Below are positions 50,933 through 60,003 of a stretch of DNA of 64,000 bases, one piece after another. A program made the position numbers and the translations under genes. The notes below the pieces were generated by a model. It did no database searches, was not told the origin of the DNA, and saw only the letters and a list, made by a program, of their open reading frames with translations. Every line of letters begins with the position of its first letter. The stretch's first letter is position 1. Origin of the DNA: Corallococcus soli (GTDB lineage: Bacteria > Myxococcota > Myxococcia > Myxococcales > Myxococcaceae); the NCBI RefSeq assembly GCF_014930455.1, contig NZ_JAAIYO010000011.1, positions 1 through 64,000 on the forward strand, in the 5' to 3' direction.

Positions 50933-51349
50933 TTAGTTGATCAGCGCAGCCTGGGCGTGAGCGAACAGGTTCTGCACGTTCTGCTGCGCGGGCTGGCTGG
51001 CCATGGCGCCGACCTTGTCCGCGCCCTGCTTCACGGTGGTCGCGATGTCCGCGATGGACTTCACGGTCGGGGCGAACTTGGTCAGCTGGGACAGACCGGC
51101 CAGGGGGCCCTTGGAGAGCAGCGACGCGCCGGAGTCGATGAACTTGTCGACGAACGGCTTCGCCAGCTTGCCCAGGCCGAACGGGAGCTTGTCCAGGAGG
51201 CCGCCCGCCAGACCCTTCAGGCCGCCCGTGATGGCGCCCATGGGGTTCTGCACGAAGTTCAGCGCCTTGCCCGCGATGTTCGCCACGCCGCCGGCGATGT
51301 TCGAGACCGTCTTCGCAACGCTGCTGACAATCTTGCCGATGCCGCCCAT
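50933..51349 (-). CDS. Small Gly/Ala/Lys-rich amphipathic protein
   Basis: A 138-residue protein with many small residues and evenly spaced Lys (KIVSSVAKTVSNIAGG, GGLKGLAGGLLDKLPFG), predicted to form amphipathic helices able to associate with membranes or each other. There is no cleavable signal, cysteine or known motif. AGGGGG lies before the ATG. It could be a bacteriocin-like or structural protein; no processing or immunity genes are evident nearby. A perfect palindrome lies upstream (51423-51443). Confidence 0.6.
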   Translation of the reverse strand: MGGIGKIVSSVAKTVSNIAGGVANIAGKALNFVQNPMGAITGGLKGLAGGLLDKLPFGLGKLAKPFVDKFIDSGASLLSKGPLAGLSQLTKFAPTVKSIADIATTVKQGADKVGAMASQPAQQNVQNLFAHAQAALIN

Positions 51350-51422
51350 GGTAATACCCCCTGCTTAAGTCTGGTTTGGAGAGTGTGCGCCGAAGTGAAG
51401 CTACAAAAGGATTCTCGGAGGC

Positions 51423-51443
51423 AGGAGGAAAAGGTTTCCTCCT
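51423..51443. repeat. Palindrome with paired Shine-Dalgarno sequence
   Basis: AGGAGGAAA (51423-51431) and TTTCCTCCT (51435-51443) flank AGG. On either strand it carries a perfect ribosome-binding sequence paired to its complement, 74 bp before the start of the small amphipathic protein and about 40 bp past the upstream gene. Confidence 0.55.
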
Positions 51444-51482
51444 GAATTTCCGATCGAATTTCACGGCGGATGCGGGCTGGCC

Positions 51483-51935
51483 TCAGCCCCGCGGTCCGCC
51501 GCCACCCTTCTTGAGCTGATCCATCAGCTCCTGGCGCTTCGCCTCGTCCTGGGGCGCCTTGGCGCTCTCGCCCGCGGGGTTCAGGCTGGGCTTGCCGGAC
51601 GCATCCCCCTTGGAGCCCTCGAACTCGGACTTCGCGAAGGGGTTGCCCTGGCCGGGCAGCTCTCCCTTGGCGCCGGCGACCAGGAACTCGCCGACCTCTT
51701 CCACCGTGTGCACGGGGAAGCCGTTGGCCTTCAGCTCCTCGTCGGACACGACGTTGAGCATGGGCTCCTTGTCCTTGTCCTGGGCGTACTCGAGCACCAG
51801 CTCGACGTAGTCCTCCAGCTTCATGCCCACCGCGTCCGCGATGCGCTTCGTCTCAGGATCCTTGAGCAGCTCCGCGCGGACGACTTCCACGGGACGGGAC
51901 AGACCACGCTTCTTGCCAGGGCTTTGCTGGGACAT
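51483..51935 (-). CDS. Hypothetical acidic protein
   Basis: A 150-residue protein: a helical N-terminal half (PVEVVRAELLKDPETKRIADAVG, LEDYVELVLEYAQDK) and a disordered Gly/Ser/Lys-rich C-terminus ending GGGGPRG. No signal or membrane segment. I do not recognise it. It is upstream of the amphipathic protein gene on the same strand, 133 bp away. Confidence 0.6.
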   Translation of the reverse strand: MSQQSPGKKRGLSRPVEVVRAELLKDPETKRIADAVGMKLEDYVELVLEYAQDKDKEPMLNVVSDEELKANGFPVHTVEEVGEFLVAGAKGELPGQGNPFAKSEFEGSKGDASGKPSLNPAGESAKAPQDEAKRQELMDQLKKGGGGPRG

Positions 51936-52149
51936 GTGATTTCGCTCCGAAGTGGAGGGGAGATGAGGACCGCGCGACTCTAGCCCATCTTTCCAGTACT
52001 ACCCATTCCCTGCCCCTGGACGTGCCCCTCCCCCTGTGACAAGCCCATCCTGCCGGGGTTCCCACGAGCCTGGCCGCTGCTCCAGCCGGGGGCCGTGACC
52101 ACCTTGGGCCTCGACGGACAGGCCCTTTCCAGATGAAAAGAGGCTGCGG

Positions 52150-52608
52150 ATGGCGACGTCGAAGCGTGGGTTGGTGGAGCAGGTGAAGCGCGCGGTGACC
52201 CGGGTGGGCACGCGAGGGGCGCGGGCGCTGGTGGAGACGGCGCTCGGGACGGCCTCGGCGACGGTCCGCACGGTGGACTCGCTCCAGGCGAAGCTGGGCA
52301 GGAAGAAGGCCGCCCCCGCTTCGCGCCGCAACGCCACCACGGTCCGCAAGCTGGAGGTGGCGAAGGCCACCCCCGCCATGCCCAAGGCGGTGAGCCCTGC
52401 TCGCAAGGCGGCGGCGCCCGCGCGAAAGGCCGCGGCTCCCGCTCGCAAGGCCGCGGCTCCCGCGCGCAAGGCGGTGGTCCGCAAGACGGGCAGCAAGGTC
52501 GTGGCGGCGCCCGCCGCGGCGAAGCGCCGCACCGCCAGCAAGGGTACGGCGGCGAAGAAGTCCGCTGGACCGGCCCGGAAGGCCGCGAAGACGTCGCGCC
52601 GCAAGTAG
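52150..52608 (+). CDS. Histone H1-like basic protein
   Basis: A 152-residue strongly basic protein. Residues 1-55 form a helix-rich unit (KRGLVEQVKRAVTRVGTRGA); the rest is Lys/Ala/Pro repeats (KAAAPAR in at least three tandem copies, about 83-110). Such tails bind DNA nonspecifically, as histone H1 does; they are common in myxobacteria and other delta-group bacteria. AGATGAAAAGAGG lies before the start. Expected to act in the nucleoid. Confidence 0.7.
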   Translation: MATSKRGLVEQVKRAVTRVGTRGARALVETALGTASATVRTVDSLQAKLGRKKAAPASRRNATTVRKLEVAKATPAMPKAVSPARKAAAPARKAAAPARKAAAPARKAVVRKTGSKVVAAPAAAKRRTASKGTAAKKSAGPARKAAKTSRRK

Positions 52609-52685
52609 CGGCAGCCCCCCGCGCGTGGCCCTGCCCCCGAACGATGCGGGGCAGGAGCTTCCGCGCGCGGGAACCGGACCCGGGA

Positions 52686-52712
52686 ACCGGACCCGGGGAC
52701 TGCCTCCGGGTC
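52686..52712. terminator. Hairpin between convergent genes
   Basis: CGGACCCGG (52686-52694) pairs with CCGGGTCCG (52704-52712). A 13-bp sequence, GGGAACCGGACCC, is repeated exactly in tandem just before it (52667-52692). Confidence 0.6.
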
Positions 52713-52733
52713 CGCGAGGTCCGGCCCGGAAGC

Positions 52734-53315
52734 TCAGCGGACCGCGTTGCGGGTCGCGCTCTTGCGCACGGGCGGCGGCGCCTTGCGCTTGGGGACGGTG
52801 CGGGTGACGGAGCCGGGACGCCGGGCCACGGCCGCGGCGCGCTCCTTCTCCTCGGCGGCCTTCAGCGCCGCGTTGCGCTCGGCCAGTTGCTCCGCCTGCT
52901 GCGCCCAGCGCCGCTTGAGGAGCTCCCTCAGGCCGTCCGTCTGGAGGTCCACCTGCGCCTGGTTCAGCCGGTAGTGCAGGTCCTCGCGCAGCGTGCCGCG
53001 CCCCAGGGCCGCGCTCGCCGTGCCCGACACGCCCACCACCACCTTGGGCCGCTCCTCCTGCATCTGCAGGCAGCGCAGGATGAGCCCTTGTGCGTCCAGC
53101 GGCAGCTTCGCCACGTCCGCGATGAACAGCACGCCGTTGGGTTGCCGGAGCGCCCCCGCGAGCTCCGCGGCCTGGCGCACCTCCGTCAGCGGAACGCCGA
53201 AGTGGAGCGCGGCTTCCTCCGCCCAGGCCCTGCGCTCGTCCTCGGTCCCTCCATGGATGAGCAGCGATGCACGGTTGGAGACGAGGTCTTCTTCTCGATA
53301 GCCTCGGAGAGCCAC
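52734..53315 (-). CDS. AAA+ remnant of sigma-54 activator type, Walker A lost
   Basis: A 193-residue protein. Its middle aligns by eye to the second half of a sigma-54 activator AAA+ domain: NGVLFIADVAKLPLDAQGLI, LRCLQMQEERPKVVV and LREDLHYRLNQAQVDL are close to the Walker B, GAFTGA-following and sensor segments of NtrC-type proteins. The N-terminal P-loop position reads LIHGGTEDERRAW and lacks GxxGxGK, and no DNA-binding domain is visible; instead a coiled-coil (140-165) and a basic tail follow. It probably cannot hydrolyse ATP but might act on a real activator. GTG start. Confidence 0.65.
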   Translation of the reverse strand: MALRGYREEDLVSNRASLLIHGGTEDERRAWAEEAALHFGVPLTEVRQAAELAGALRQPNGVLFIADVAKLPLDAQGLILRCLQMQEERPKVVVGVSGTASAALGRGTLREDLHYRLNQAQVDLQTDGLRELLKRRWAQQAEQLAERNAALKAAEEKERAAAVARRPGSVTRTVPKRKAPPPVRKSATRNAVR

Positions 53316-53509
53316 GGATGCCCTACCCTTCTGGGAAAACGGGTCCTCCTAAAGTCTAACGCCCTGATGGGTCGCCTGTTCAATCCCTTACTTGAGGGAA
53401 ATGAGCAGGGACCCGTCTCACGGCGGGCGGAAACCTGGACATCCGTTCATCGGACAAGGGGACCGCGCGGCAGGCTCCGCGCCATCGCCGTACGGCGTAC
53501 GGCCTTGTT

Positions 53510-54868
53510 TCAGGCGGCGGGCACCACCATCACGGGGCGGCGGCAGCGCACCACCAGCTCGCGGGCCACCGCGCCCGCCAGCGCGTCCGGGACGACCTCC
53601 GGGCGCTCCGACGTGCCCACGCACACCAGGTCCACGCCCTCGCGCTCCGTGGCCTGGCAGATGGCGAGCGCCACGTCGTCCCCGCTGACGCCCTCCACGC
53701 TCCAGTGCACGGACAGGGCGACGGCGTCCCGGGGCACCTGCTCCCAGAGCCTCGCGAGCACCGTGTCCCGCTCCGCCGCGGGCTCCGGGAGCACGCCGTG
53801 GAAGTCCCGGGGACCCCGCTCCCGGCCCCGCAGGCGGTGCACGTGCAGCAGGTGCACGCGCCCGCCCGGGCCCACCAGCGTGCACGCCTGCGCGATGGCT
53901 TGCACGGAGGCGAGGGTGAAGTCCACCGGCACCAGCGCGCTGCGGGGCGGGGGCAGGCGGCGCGGCTCCCTCAGCGTGGGCGGCACGCACGCCACCGACC
54001 GCTCCGCGTGGCGCAGCACGCCCTCCGACACCGAGCCGTGCCACAGCCGCTGCACGCCGCCGCGCAGGTGCATGCCCACCACCGTCAGGTCCACGCGCTG
54101 CGCGTGGGCCACATGCAGCAGGTGGTCGGCCGGGCGGCCGTAGCCGGGCTCCAGCACCACCTCCACGCGGCCCTCGCCCTCCAGGTCCCCCACGCGCTCG
54201 CGCACCTCGCGTTGCAGCACCCGCTCCACCACGGGGTCCAGGGCTTCGATGTCGCGCTGCTGGGGCCCCAGCAGCTCCACGTGCACCGGCGTGTGGATGC
54301 CCAGCCGCTGGCGCTCCTCCGCGGGCGAACACACGTAGGTGGCCAGCACGTCGCACCCGCCCATCCGCCGCAGCTCGCGCAGGAAGGTGAGCGCCGCGTC
54401 GGACGTGGAGGAGCGGGGGTCCACCCCCACCATCACGGACAGCCGGCGCCGGCCCCGGGCCCAGTCCAGGAGCGCCGTGTCCTGCCGCACCACCAGCACC
54501 GGGGCGCAGCCGTGACGGGCCAGCCGCTCCGCCAGGGACGTCTTGCGCCAGGCCGACGTGCGCCAGCCCCCCGCGGCCACCACCACCAGCCGGGCGCTCC
54601 GGCACTCCTCGTCCCCCAGCAGCGTCTCCACCGACGCGCCCCGCTGCATCCGGGGCTGCACCGTGCCGGCGAGGGCCCCAAGGCGCGCGGCCTCCGCAGC
54701 GAGGCCGGCCTCCGCGCTGGCCAGGGCGTCAGGGGCCTCCGCGTCCGGGACGTCGTCGTCCACGCCGAGCAGGAGCAGGGGCTCCCCCAGCCGCCCGGCG
54801 AGCGTCGCCGCGACGGTCGCCGCATGCGCGGCTTCGGCGGACAGGTTGGTTGCGCAGATGATGGCCAT
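53510..54868 (-). CDS. Universal stress protein with three USP domains
   Basis: A 452-residue protein of three UspA-like units (about 1-130, 140-300, 310-452). The second ends in VVGMHLRGGVQRLWHGSVSE, closest to the ATP-binding G-x2-G-x9-G-S/T motif; in the first and third (VVVAAGGWRTSAWR; VCVGTSERPEVVPDALAG) it is degraded. UspA proteins bind ATP or AMP and support stress survival. AGGGGG precedes the ATG. Triple-domain forms are rarer than one or two. Confidence 0.82.
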   Translation of the reverse strand: MAIICATNLSAEAAHAATVAATLAGRLGEPLLLLGVDDDVPDAEAPDALASAEAGLAAEAARLGALAGTVQPRMQRGASVETLLGDEECRSARLVVVAAGGWRTSAWRKTSLAERLARHGCAPVLVVRQDTALLDWARGRRRLSVMVGVDPRSSTSDAALTFLRELRRMGGCDVLATYVCSPAEERQRLGIHTPVHVELLGPQQRDIEALDPVVERVLQREVRERVGDLEGEGRVEVVLEPGYGRPADHLLHVAHAQRVDLTVVGMHLRGGVQRLWHGSVSEGVLRHAERSVACVPPTLREPRRLPPPRSALVPVDFTLASVQAIAQACTLVGPGGRVHLLHVHRLRGRERGPRDFHGVLPEPAAERDTVLARLWEQVPRDAVALSVHWSVEGVSGDDVALAICQATEREGVDLVCVGTSERPEVVPDALAGAVARELVVRCRRPVMVVPAA

Positions 54869-55090
54869 GGCGGACCCCCTGGGAGGAAGCGATGCCCGCT
54901 CGGGCTTCCCCGTCGGAAGATGCGCACGCTCCCTGTCCGGTGGCGACCCGGCGGCCATGCCGGCCTGCTTGCCCTCCAGGACGCGAGGACGCGGTGCCCT
55001 CCGGGCCAGACCGCCGGCCCGTGCCCGGGTCCGCACCATCGGGGCCAGGGCACCACCGGAGCCAGGGCAGCGCCCCCCTGAGCGAACCGC

Positions 55091-55513
55091 CTAGCGCAGC
55101 AGCTGCTGGTGCCCGTCGTGGTTGGTGTGGTCCTGGTCCTCGCCCACGCCGCCGCGCCCGTTCTCCCGGCCGAAGGTGGCCAGGAACACGCCCTGCGAGT
55201 TGCTCGCGTACTGGTACGGCCGCCCCCACGGGTCCAGCGGCACGACGGGCAGGTACTTGGGCACCAGCATCTCCTCCAGGTTCCCCTCCTCCGGCAGCCG
55301 GCCCTGGTGCTCCCCCCGGTAGCGCTCCAGCGCGTCCAGGAGGGTGGCGAAGTCGGCGTGGATGCGGTGGGCCTGCTCGTCGTCGCGGCGGTGGAAGGCG
55401 GTGAGCACCACCGCCACGACGAGCCCCAGCGCGAACACCACGGCCACCCACGGCAGCGGCGAACGGCGGGACTTCTCGGGGGCGTCGGAGGCGTGGGACG
55501 GGGCGGCGGACAT
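55091..55513 (-). CDS. GspG-like pseudopilin core on a simple membrane anchor
   Basis: A 140-residue protein: charged N-terminus, one helix (22-40) and a periplasmic domain (50-138) with LPEEGNLEEML, LPVVPLDPWGRPYQY and ENGRGGVGEDQDHTN, the features of the type II secretion major pseudopilin GspG including its Ca-binding loop. The type III prepilin cleavage site (G/FTLIE) is missing, and the usual gsp genes are absent nearby. It may be an anchored relative that cannot enter a pilus. Confidence 0.72.
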   Translation of the reverse strand: MSAAPSHASDAPEKSRRSPLPWVAVVFALGLVVAVVLTAFHRRDDEQAHRIHADFATLLDALERYRGEHQGRLPEEGNLEEMLVPKYLPVVPLDPWGRPYQYASNSQGVFLATFGRENGRGGVGEDQDHTNHDGHQQLLR

Positions 55514-55579
55514 GGCCCGCCCACCCTACCGCTCCCGGCCGCTCCGGTCATGAAGCGACTTCATCCAGGGGACGCGGCC

Positions 55580-57040
55580 TCAGAGGGCCCGGTACAGCGG
55601 CACCGGCTGCTGCTTGCCCTTCAGGCGCACCGGGGGCAGGTCCTCGAAGGCCGTCTCGTTCGCGTTCACCAGCTCGCGCGTGCGCTCGCCCACCAGGATC
55701 TCCCCCGGCCCGGCCAGCGCGCACAGCCGCGCGGCCACGTTCACCGCGTCGCCAATGCAGGTGTACTCGGCCCGCAGCGCGCTGCCGATGTTGCCGGACA
55801 CCACCACGCCCGAGTTCAGCCCCACGCCCAGCTCCAGCACCAGGGGCCGGCCCTCGCGGCCGTGGGCCACCCATTCGGACTCCGCCACCGCGCGCAGCTC
55901 CACGAAGGCTTCCATCATCATCTTCGCGCACTGGAGGCCCCGGAGCGCGTCGTCCGAGCGCCCCACCGGCGCGCCGAACACCGCCATCAGCCCGTCGCCC
56001 AGGAACTTGTCCAGCGTGCCGCCGCAGGTGAGCACCGCGTCCGACAGCCGGCCCAGCACCTGGTTGAGCACCGCCACCACCTGCTCGGGCGGGAGGCTCT
56101 CCGCCAGGCCCGTGAAGTTGCGGATGTCCGCGAACAGCACCGTCACCTCGCGCTTCTCACCGGCCAGCACCGCCGCGTCCGCGCTCTTCAGAATCTCTTC
56201 CACCACCGCGTCGGACGTGTAGCGCGCGAACAGCTTGCGCATGCGCTCCGTCTCGCCCGTGCGGCGCACCACGCTCTCAATCCGCGCCGCCAGCTCGTCC
56301 ATGGACGCGGACTTGTTCACGTAGTCGTCCGCGCCCGCGCGCAGGCCCCGCACGCGCTCCGCCTCCCGGTCGTTCGCGGTGAGCACGATGATGGGGATGG
56401 CGCTGCGCGGGCCCTCCTTCAGCCGCCGGCACAGCTCCACGCCGTCCAGCCCCGGCATCTCCAGGTCGCTCAGCACGATGGCCGGTTGCAGCCGGCTCAT
56501 GCCCTCCAGCGCCTCGTATGGGTCCTGGAAGCACAGGACCTCATAGCCCAGCGCCACCAGCCCCTCCTGCACGAACGCGCACGCGAGCGGGCTGTCGTCC
56601 ACCACCACCACGCGGCGGCGGCCCTCCATGGCGGGCCGGGGCAGGTCCTGCCGTCCGGCGATGCGGTTCTGCAGGCCCAGCGCTTCGTAGATCTGCTTGT
56701 ACGTGCAGTGGCCCTGCTCGACGAGGATCTCCCCCAGCCGCCGCCCGTCCCGGCGCTGCCGCGTCAGCGATTCGCCCAGCTGCGCGAGCGTCACATACTT
56801 GAGCCCCACCAACAGCTCGCCCAGCGGCGGCTGCGCGGGCCCCTTCTCCTGGTTCAATCCCAACGCCTCCCCCAACGCGTCTTGAATCTGCTCGCGCGAC
56901 ACGTAGCCCAGGGAGATGAGGGCCTCGCCCACGCGCTGCCCGGTGAGGGCCTGCAACGCGAGCGCCTCCTGCACCTGCCCCGGTGAAACCACGCCCAGCT
57001 TGAGCAGCAGGTCACCGAAGAGGGGGTTTGAAGCACTCAT
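55580..57040 (-). CDS. MshEN-MshEN-REC-adenylate cyclase signalling protein
   Basis: A 486-residue cytosolic protein. Residues 5-65 and 72-125 look like two MshEN-type modules (RLGE-L-V-G pattern: [44 protein letters not shown]), the c-di-GMP-binding fold of GspE/MshE N-domains. A complete receiver follows (D147-D148-D149 region and phosphoacceptor D192), then a class III nucleotide cyclase (about 290-486) with metal ligands D305 and D349, K345, and [10 protein letters not shown]; all catalytic residues are present. It may make cAMP under control of c-di-GMP and phosphorylation. Confidence 0.78.
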   Translation of the reverse strand: MSASNPLFGDLLLKLGVVSPGQVQEALALQALTGQRVGEALISLGYVSREQIQDALGEALGLNQEKGPAQPPLGELLVGLKYVTLAQLGESLTRQRRDGRRLGEILVEQGHCTYKQIYEALGLQNRIAGRQDLPRPAMEGRRRVVVVDDSPLACAFVQEGLVALGYEVLCFQDPYEALEGMSRLQPAIVLSDLEMPGLDGVELCRRLKEGPRSAIPIIVLTANDREAERVRGLRAGADDYVNKSASMDELAARIESVVRRTGETERMRKLFARYTSDAVVEEILKSADAAVLAGEKREVTVLFADIRNFTGLAESLPPEQVVAVLNQVLGRLSDAVLTCGGTLDKFLGDGLMAVFGAPVGRSDDALRGLQCAKMMMEAFVELRAVAESEWVAHGREGRPLVLELGVGLNSGVVVSGNIGSALRAEYTCIGDAVNVAARLCALAGPGEILVGERTRELVNANETAFEDLPPVRLKGKQQPVPLYRAL

Positions 57041-57252
57041 GCGGCAACCTCCGCCCCCAGACGACCCGACCCCGGGGCGAGACACGGACGGCTCGGCGCA
57101 CGCCCTGTCCCACAGTGTAGCCCAACCCCGTCCTCCAGCGATCCTCCGCCCCCGCCGGGCCCATGCCCCCGCGCTTCATGGGCCCGAATCATGGAGGGTC
57201 CGTCTGACTTCCGACGGCCGCCCCCTCCTTCCGGGTGGATTGAGACTCCGGC

Positions 57253-59880
57253 CTAGTTGCCCCGGTGCGCCTCGCCCGCGAGCAGCAGCTCGTTGTAGGC
57301 GGACGCGAACTCCGGCATCGACTGCTTGAGGTTGTTGAGGATGCGGTCGAAGTCCGCGGACGTCTGCGCCACGCCCGCCTGGAGCGACAGGTTCTGCAAC
57401 ACGACGTAGGTCGTGTGGGCCGGATCCTCGGTGCCGTCACCCATCGTGGACAGCAGCTCATAGGCCTCGTGGCCCTGGATGCCGTAGGCCTGGAACAGCT
57501 TCACCGTCGCGTCCAGGTTCAGCCCGTTGCCGCTGCCATCCGTCAGGAGCCACGGGTACTGCTGGGCCAGCCGCTGCACATCCTCCGGCGGGATGCCCAG
57601 CTCCTGGGTCAGCTCCTGGATGCGCTCGAAGTCCGCGTCGCGCAGCGTCTCGCTGAGCGCGGGGTCCACGCCAATCTCCTCCAGGTAGCGCTTCTGCTCG
57701 TCGTCCATCCTGCCGGACTCCACGACGCCCGCCCACAGCTCGCCAATGGCGGTGATGGCCGCGCCAATGCCGCTGAGCAGCAGGCCCGCGGGCGCCGCCG
57801 GGGTCAGCTCCAGCGCGGAGCCCAGCACGCCCATCACGTCTCCGAACGCGGCCAGCAGGTAGCCCGGGTTGTGGTCCTGCGCGAACTGGTTGAGGTGGAT
57901 GCCGGCGGAGACCGCGTTGGCCACCAGCCCCAGCGCGGGCGCGAGCTTCGCCGCGAAGGAGGCGCCCCGGGCCACGTCGCCCGCGGAGGCCATGGACTGC
58001 AGGATGCTGGCGGTCAGCTTCGCGCCGCTCTCCCCCGCGCTGGCGATGCCCTTCACCATCGCCGCGTAGTCGCCCTCCCTGCCCGCGGAGACGGCGCCCA
58101 CCGCGCCGAAGGCGAAGCCCGCCACCGTCAGGCCCTTGAGCAGCGGGCTGGCCGAATCCCACTTGTTCGCCAGCTGCGTGAGCCGGTCGAAGTTGCCCGC
58201 CTTGGCCTCGCGGATGGCGTCCAGGCCGTCCTTGATGTCCGAGTACGCCGCGACGCCCGCCGCGCCCGCCTTCTTCAGCGGCTCGAGCATCCCCTCCAGC
58301 TTCGCGAGCGCCGCCTCCGGGTCCCCTTCCGCGAGCAGCTGCGAGGCCGCGTTGGGGACGCCCGTCTCCAGGATGGCCTTGGAGAAGTCCTCGCCCCAGC
58401 CCGCCGCCACCTGGCCCATGGGGCTTGAGGGGTCCCCCAGGTACTTCGCGCCCAGCTCCACCGCCACCGCGGCCTGGCTGGAGTCCGCGAGCAGCTCCAG
58501 CGACTTGCGCAGGACGGCGCCGTCCTTCTCCGGGTTCGCGTACGCGGCCGCCTCCAGCACGGAGGCGTTGTCCTGGACCACCCGCGCCAGGGCCGCGGCC
58601 TTGGCATCCAGGTCGTCGTAGATGGCCTTGTTCTCAGGGTCGTTGTGGTACGCGTTGATGTACGCCTGCTTCTGCTCCGGCGTGAGCGTGTCCCCCAGGC
58701 CCGCCAGCTGCTGGGCCAGCCACTCATCCCGCTCGCGCGCCGCCGCCTGCGCCTCCTCGTATTCGGCCGTGGCGCCCTCCACCTGCTCGATGGCGGCGTC
58801 CGCGCCCTCCGGACGCTGGGCGGCCGTCACGCTGAGCTCCGCCAGGATGGGCTCCCAGATGTACGGCGAGGCCTGGCTCAGGCCCTGGAGGTCGGCCTGC
58901 GTGAGCGTCCCCGCGTCGAGCGCGGCCTGGAGCCCGTCCGTCACGGCCTGCCGCTGCTCGGCGGTGCCCCGGTACTCACCGGCGCCGGAGATGATGAAGA
59001 GCCCCTCCGTGCCCGTCACCACGTTCTGCAGGATGCCGTCCGAACCGCCCTCCGCGAGCATGCCGATGAAGGCCGCCTGGAAGTCCGGGTCGTCCGCGTG
59101 CTCCAGCAGCATCTCCGCGGCCATGGAGGGCTGGCTCAGCCAGTGCGCCTGCTCCAGCTCCGCGACGCACGCCTCCGCCCGCGCCACGGACTCCGGGTTG
59201 AGCTCGCGCGGTCCGGTGGCCGTCGTCGGGGCCACGGTGGCGCCCTCCACGGGCGCATCCGCCACCAGCAGCTGTTGCAGCGCGGGTGACACCCGGGCCT
59301 GCGCGAGCGCGGCCTGCCGCTCCGGCGAACCCGGGGGCGTGGAGAAGATGCGCGAGGCCTGCGTCGCCGGCAGCGAGCCCACTTCCCGATACTGCGGCTG
59401 CGCGCGCTGGTAGTCCGCCAGCGAGTCGTAGCCCTTGTTCGTGGACGGGTCGAACACGCGCTCGCCCTGGCGCACCACCACGTGGCCCGCCTGCCCCTGC
59501 GCGCCGGGCCGCGTGTCCTCCAGGAACACCAGCTCACTGCGCGCGCGCAGCTGCGGGCCCGCCTTCTCCACCCAGTCCGCCGCGCGGTCCAGGCAGTTGA
59601 CGCTGCCGTCCCCGGTGTCCTCGTTCAGCAGCGACGTCGCGGGCGCGGCGACCGCATCCAGCCGGGGCTTGCGCGCATCCGCCTTGGCCGCGTCGAAGCG
59701 CGAGGCCCCGCCCGCATCCGGGCGCACGGTGTTGGCCGCCGCCTTCGCAGCGGCCTCCGCCGCCTTCCGGGCCACTTCCACCGCGGCCTTCGCCGCCGCC
59801 TCCGCCGCCTTGCGCGCCGCCTCCGCCGCCGCCTGCGCGGCGTTGGACGACGTAGGGGTGCCCGAGCCGTTGACCGCCAT
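57253..59880 (-). CDS. Large protein with papain-like Cys-His-Asp pattern
   Basis: An 875-residue protein with no signal peptide. An Ala-rich coiled coil (15-50) leads to a segment with C96 (SVNCLDRAADW), H133 (AGHVVVRQGE) and D144 (RVFDPSTNKG), which looks like the catalytic triad of a small papain-fold (NlpC/P60 or transglutaminase-like) enzyme. The central 200-560 is helical; 595-750 has several hydrophobic stretches (AGFAFGAVGAVSAG, LAAFGDVMGVLGSALEL, GLLLSGIGAAITAIG) that could enter a membrane; the C-terminus is helical. It resembles a secreted effector or toxin in design. AGGAG precedes the ATG. Confidence 0.65.
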   Translation of the reverse strand: MAVNGSGTPTSSNAAQAAAEAARKAAEAAAKAAVEVARKAAEAAAKAAANTVRPDAGGASRFDAAKADARKPRLDAVAAPATSLLNEDTGDGSVNCLDRAADWVEKAGPQLRARSELVFLEDTRPGAQGQAGHVVVRQGERVFDPSTNKGYDSLADYQRAQPQYREVGSLPATQASRIFSTPPGSPERQAALAQARVSPALQQLLVADAPVEGATVAPTTATGPRELNPESVARAEACVAELEQAHWLSQPSMAAEMLLEHADDPDFQAAFIGMLAEGGSDGILQNVVTGTEGLFIISGAGEYRGTAEQRQAVTDGLQAALDAGTLTQADLQGLSQASPYIWEPILAELSVTAAQRPEGADAAIEQVEGATAEYEEAQAAARERDEWLAQQLAGLGDTLTPEQKQAYINAYHNDPENKAIYDDLDAKAAALARVVQDNASVLEAAAYANPEKDGAVLRKSLELLADSSQAAVAVELGAKYLGDPSSPMGQVAAGWGEDFSKAILETGVPNAASQLLAEGDPEAALAKLEGMLEPLKKAGAAGVAAYSDIKDGLDAIREAKAGNFDRLTQLANKWDSASPLLKGLTVAGFAFGAVGAVSAGREGDYAAMVKGIASAGESGAKLTASILQSMASAGDVARGASFAAKLAPALGLVANAVSAGIHLNQFAQDHNPGYLLAAFGDVMGVLGSALELTPAAPAGLLLSGIGAAITAIGELWAGVVESGRMDDEQKRYLEEIGVDPALSETLRDADFERIQELTQELGIPPEDVQRLAQQYPWLLTDGSGNGLNLDATVKLFQAYGIQGHEAYELLSTMGDGTEDPAHTTYVVLQNLSLQAGVAQTSADFDRILNNLKQSMPEFASAYNELLLAGEAHRGN

Positions 59881-60003
59881 GTGCCTGCTCCTGAAAGTCG
59901 AAGACCTCTCGCTCAACAGGTATCGGGCGGAACCCCGCGGAAGTTACGCGCGGCTCTCATTTCCTGAAAAAGGGGAAGCCTTCACGCGGGGTGGAGGCGG
60001 CGG

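Noticed and set aside
52667-52692. Tandem 13-bp repeat considered as a CRISPR or minisatellite
   Set aside because: Only two adjacent copies without spacers, merging into a terminator stem; no cas genes in the window.
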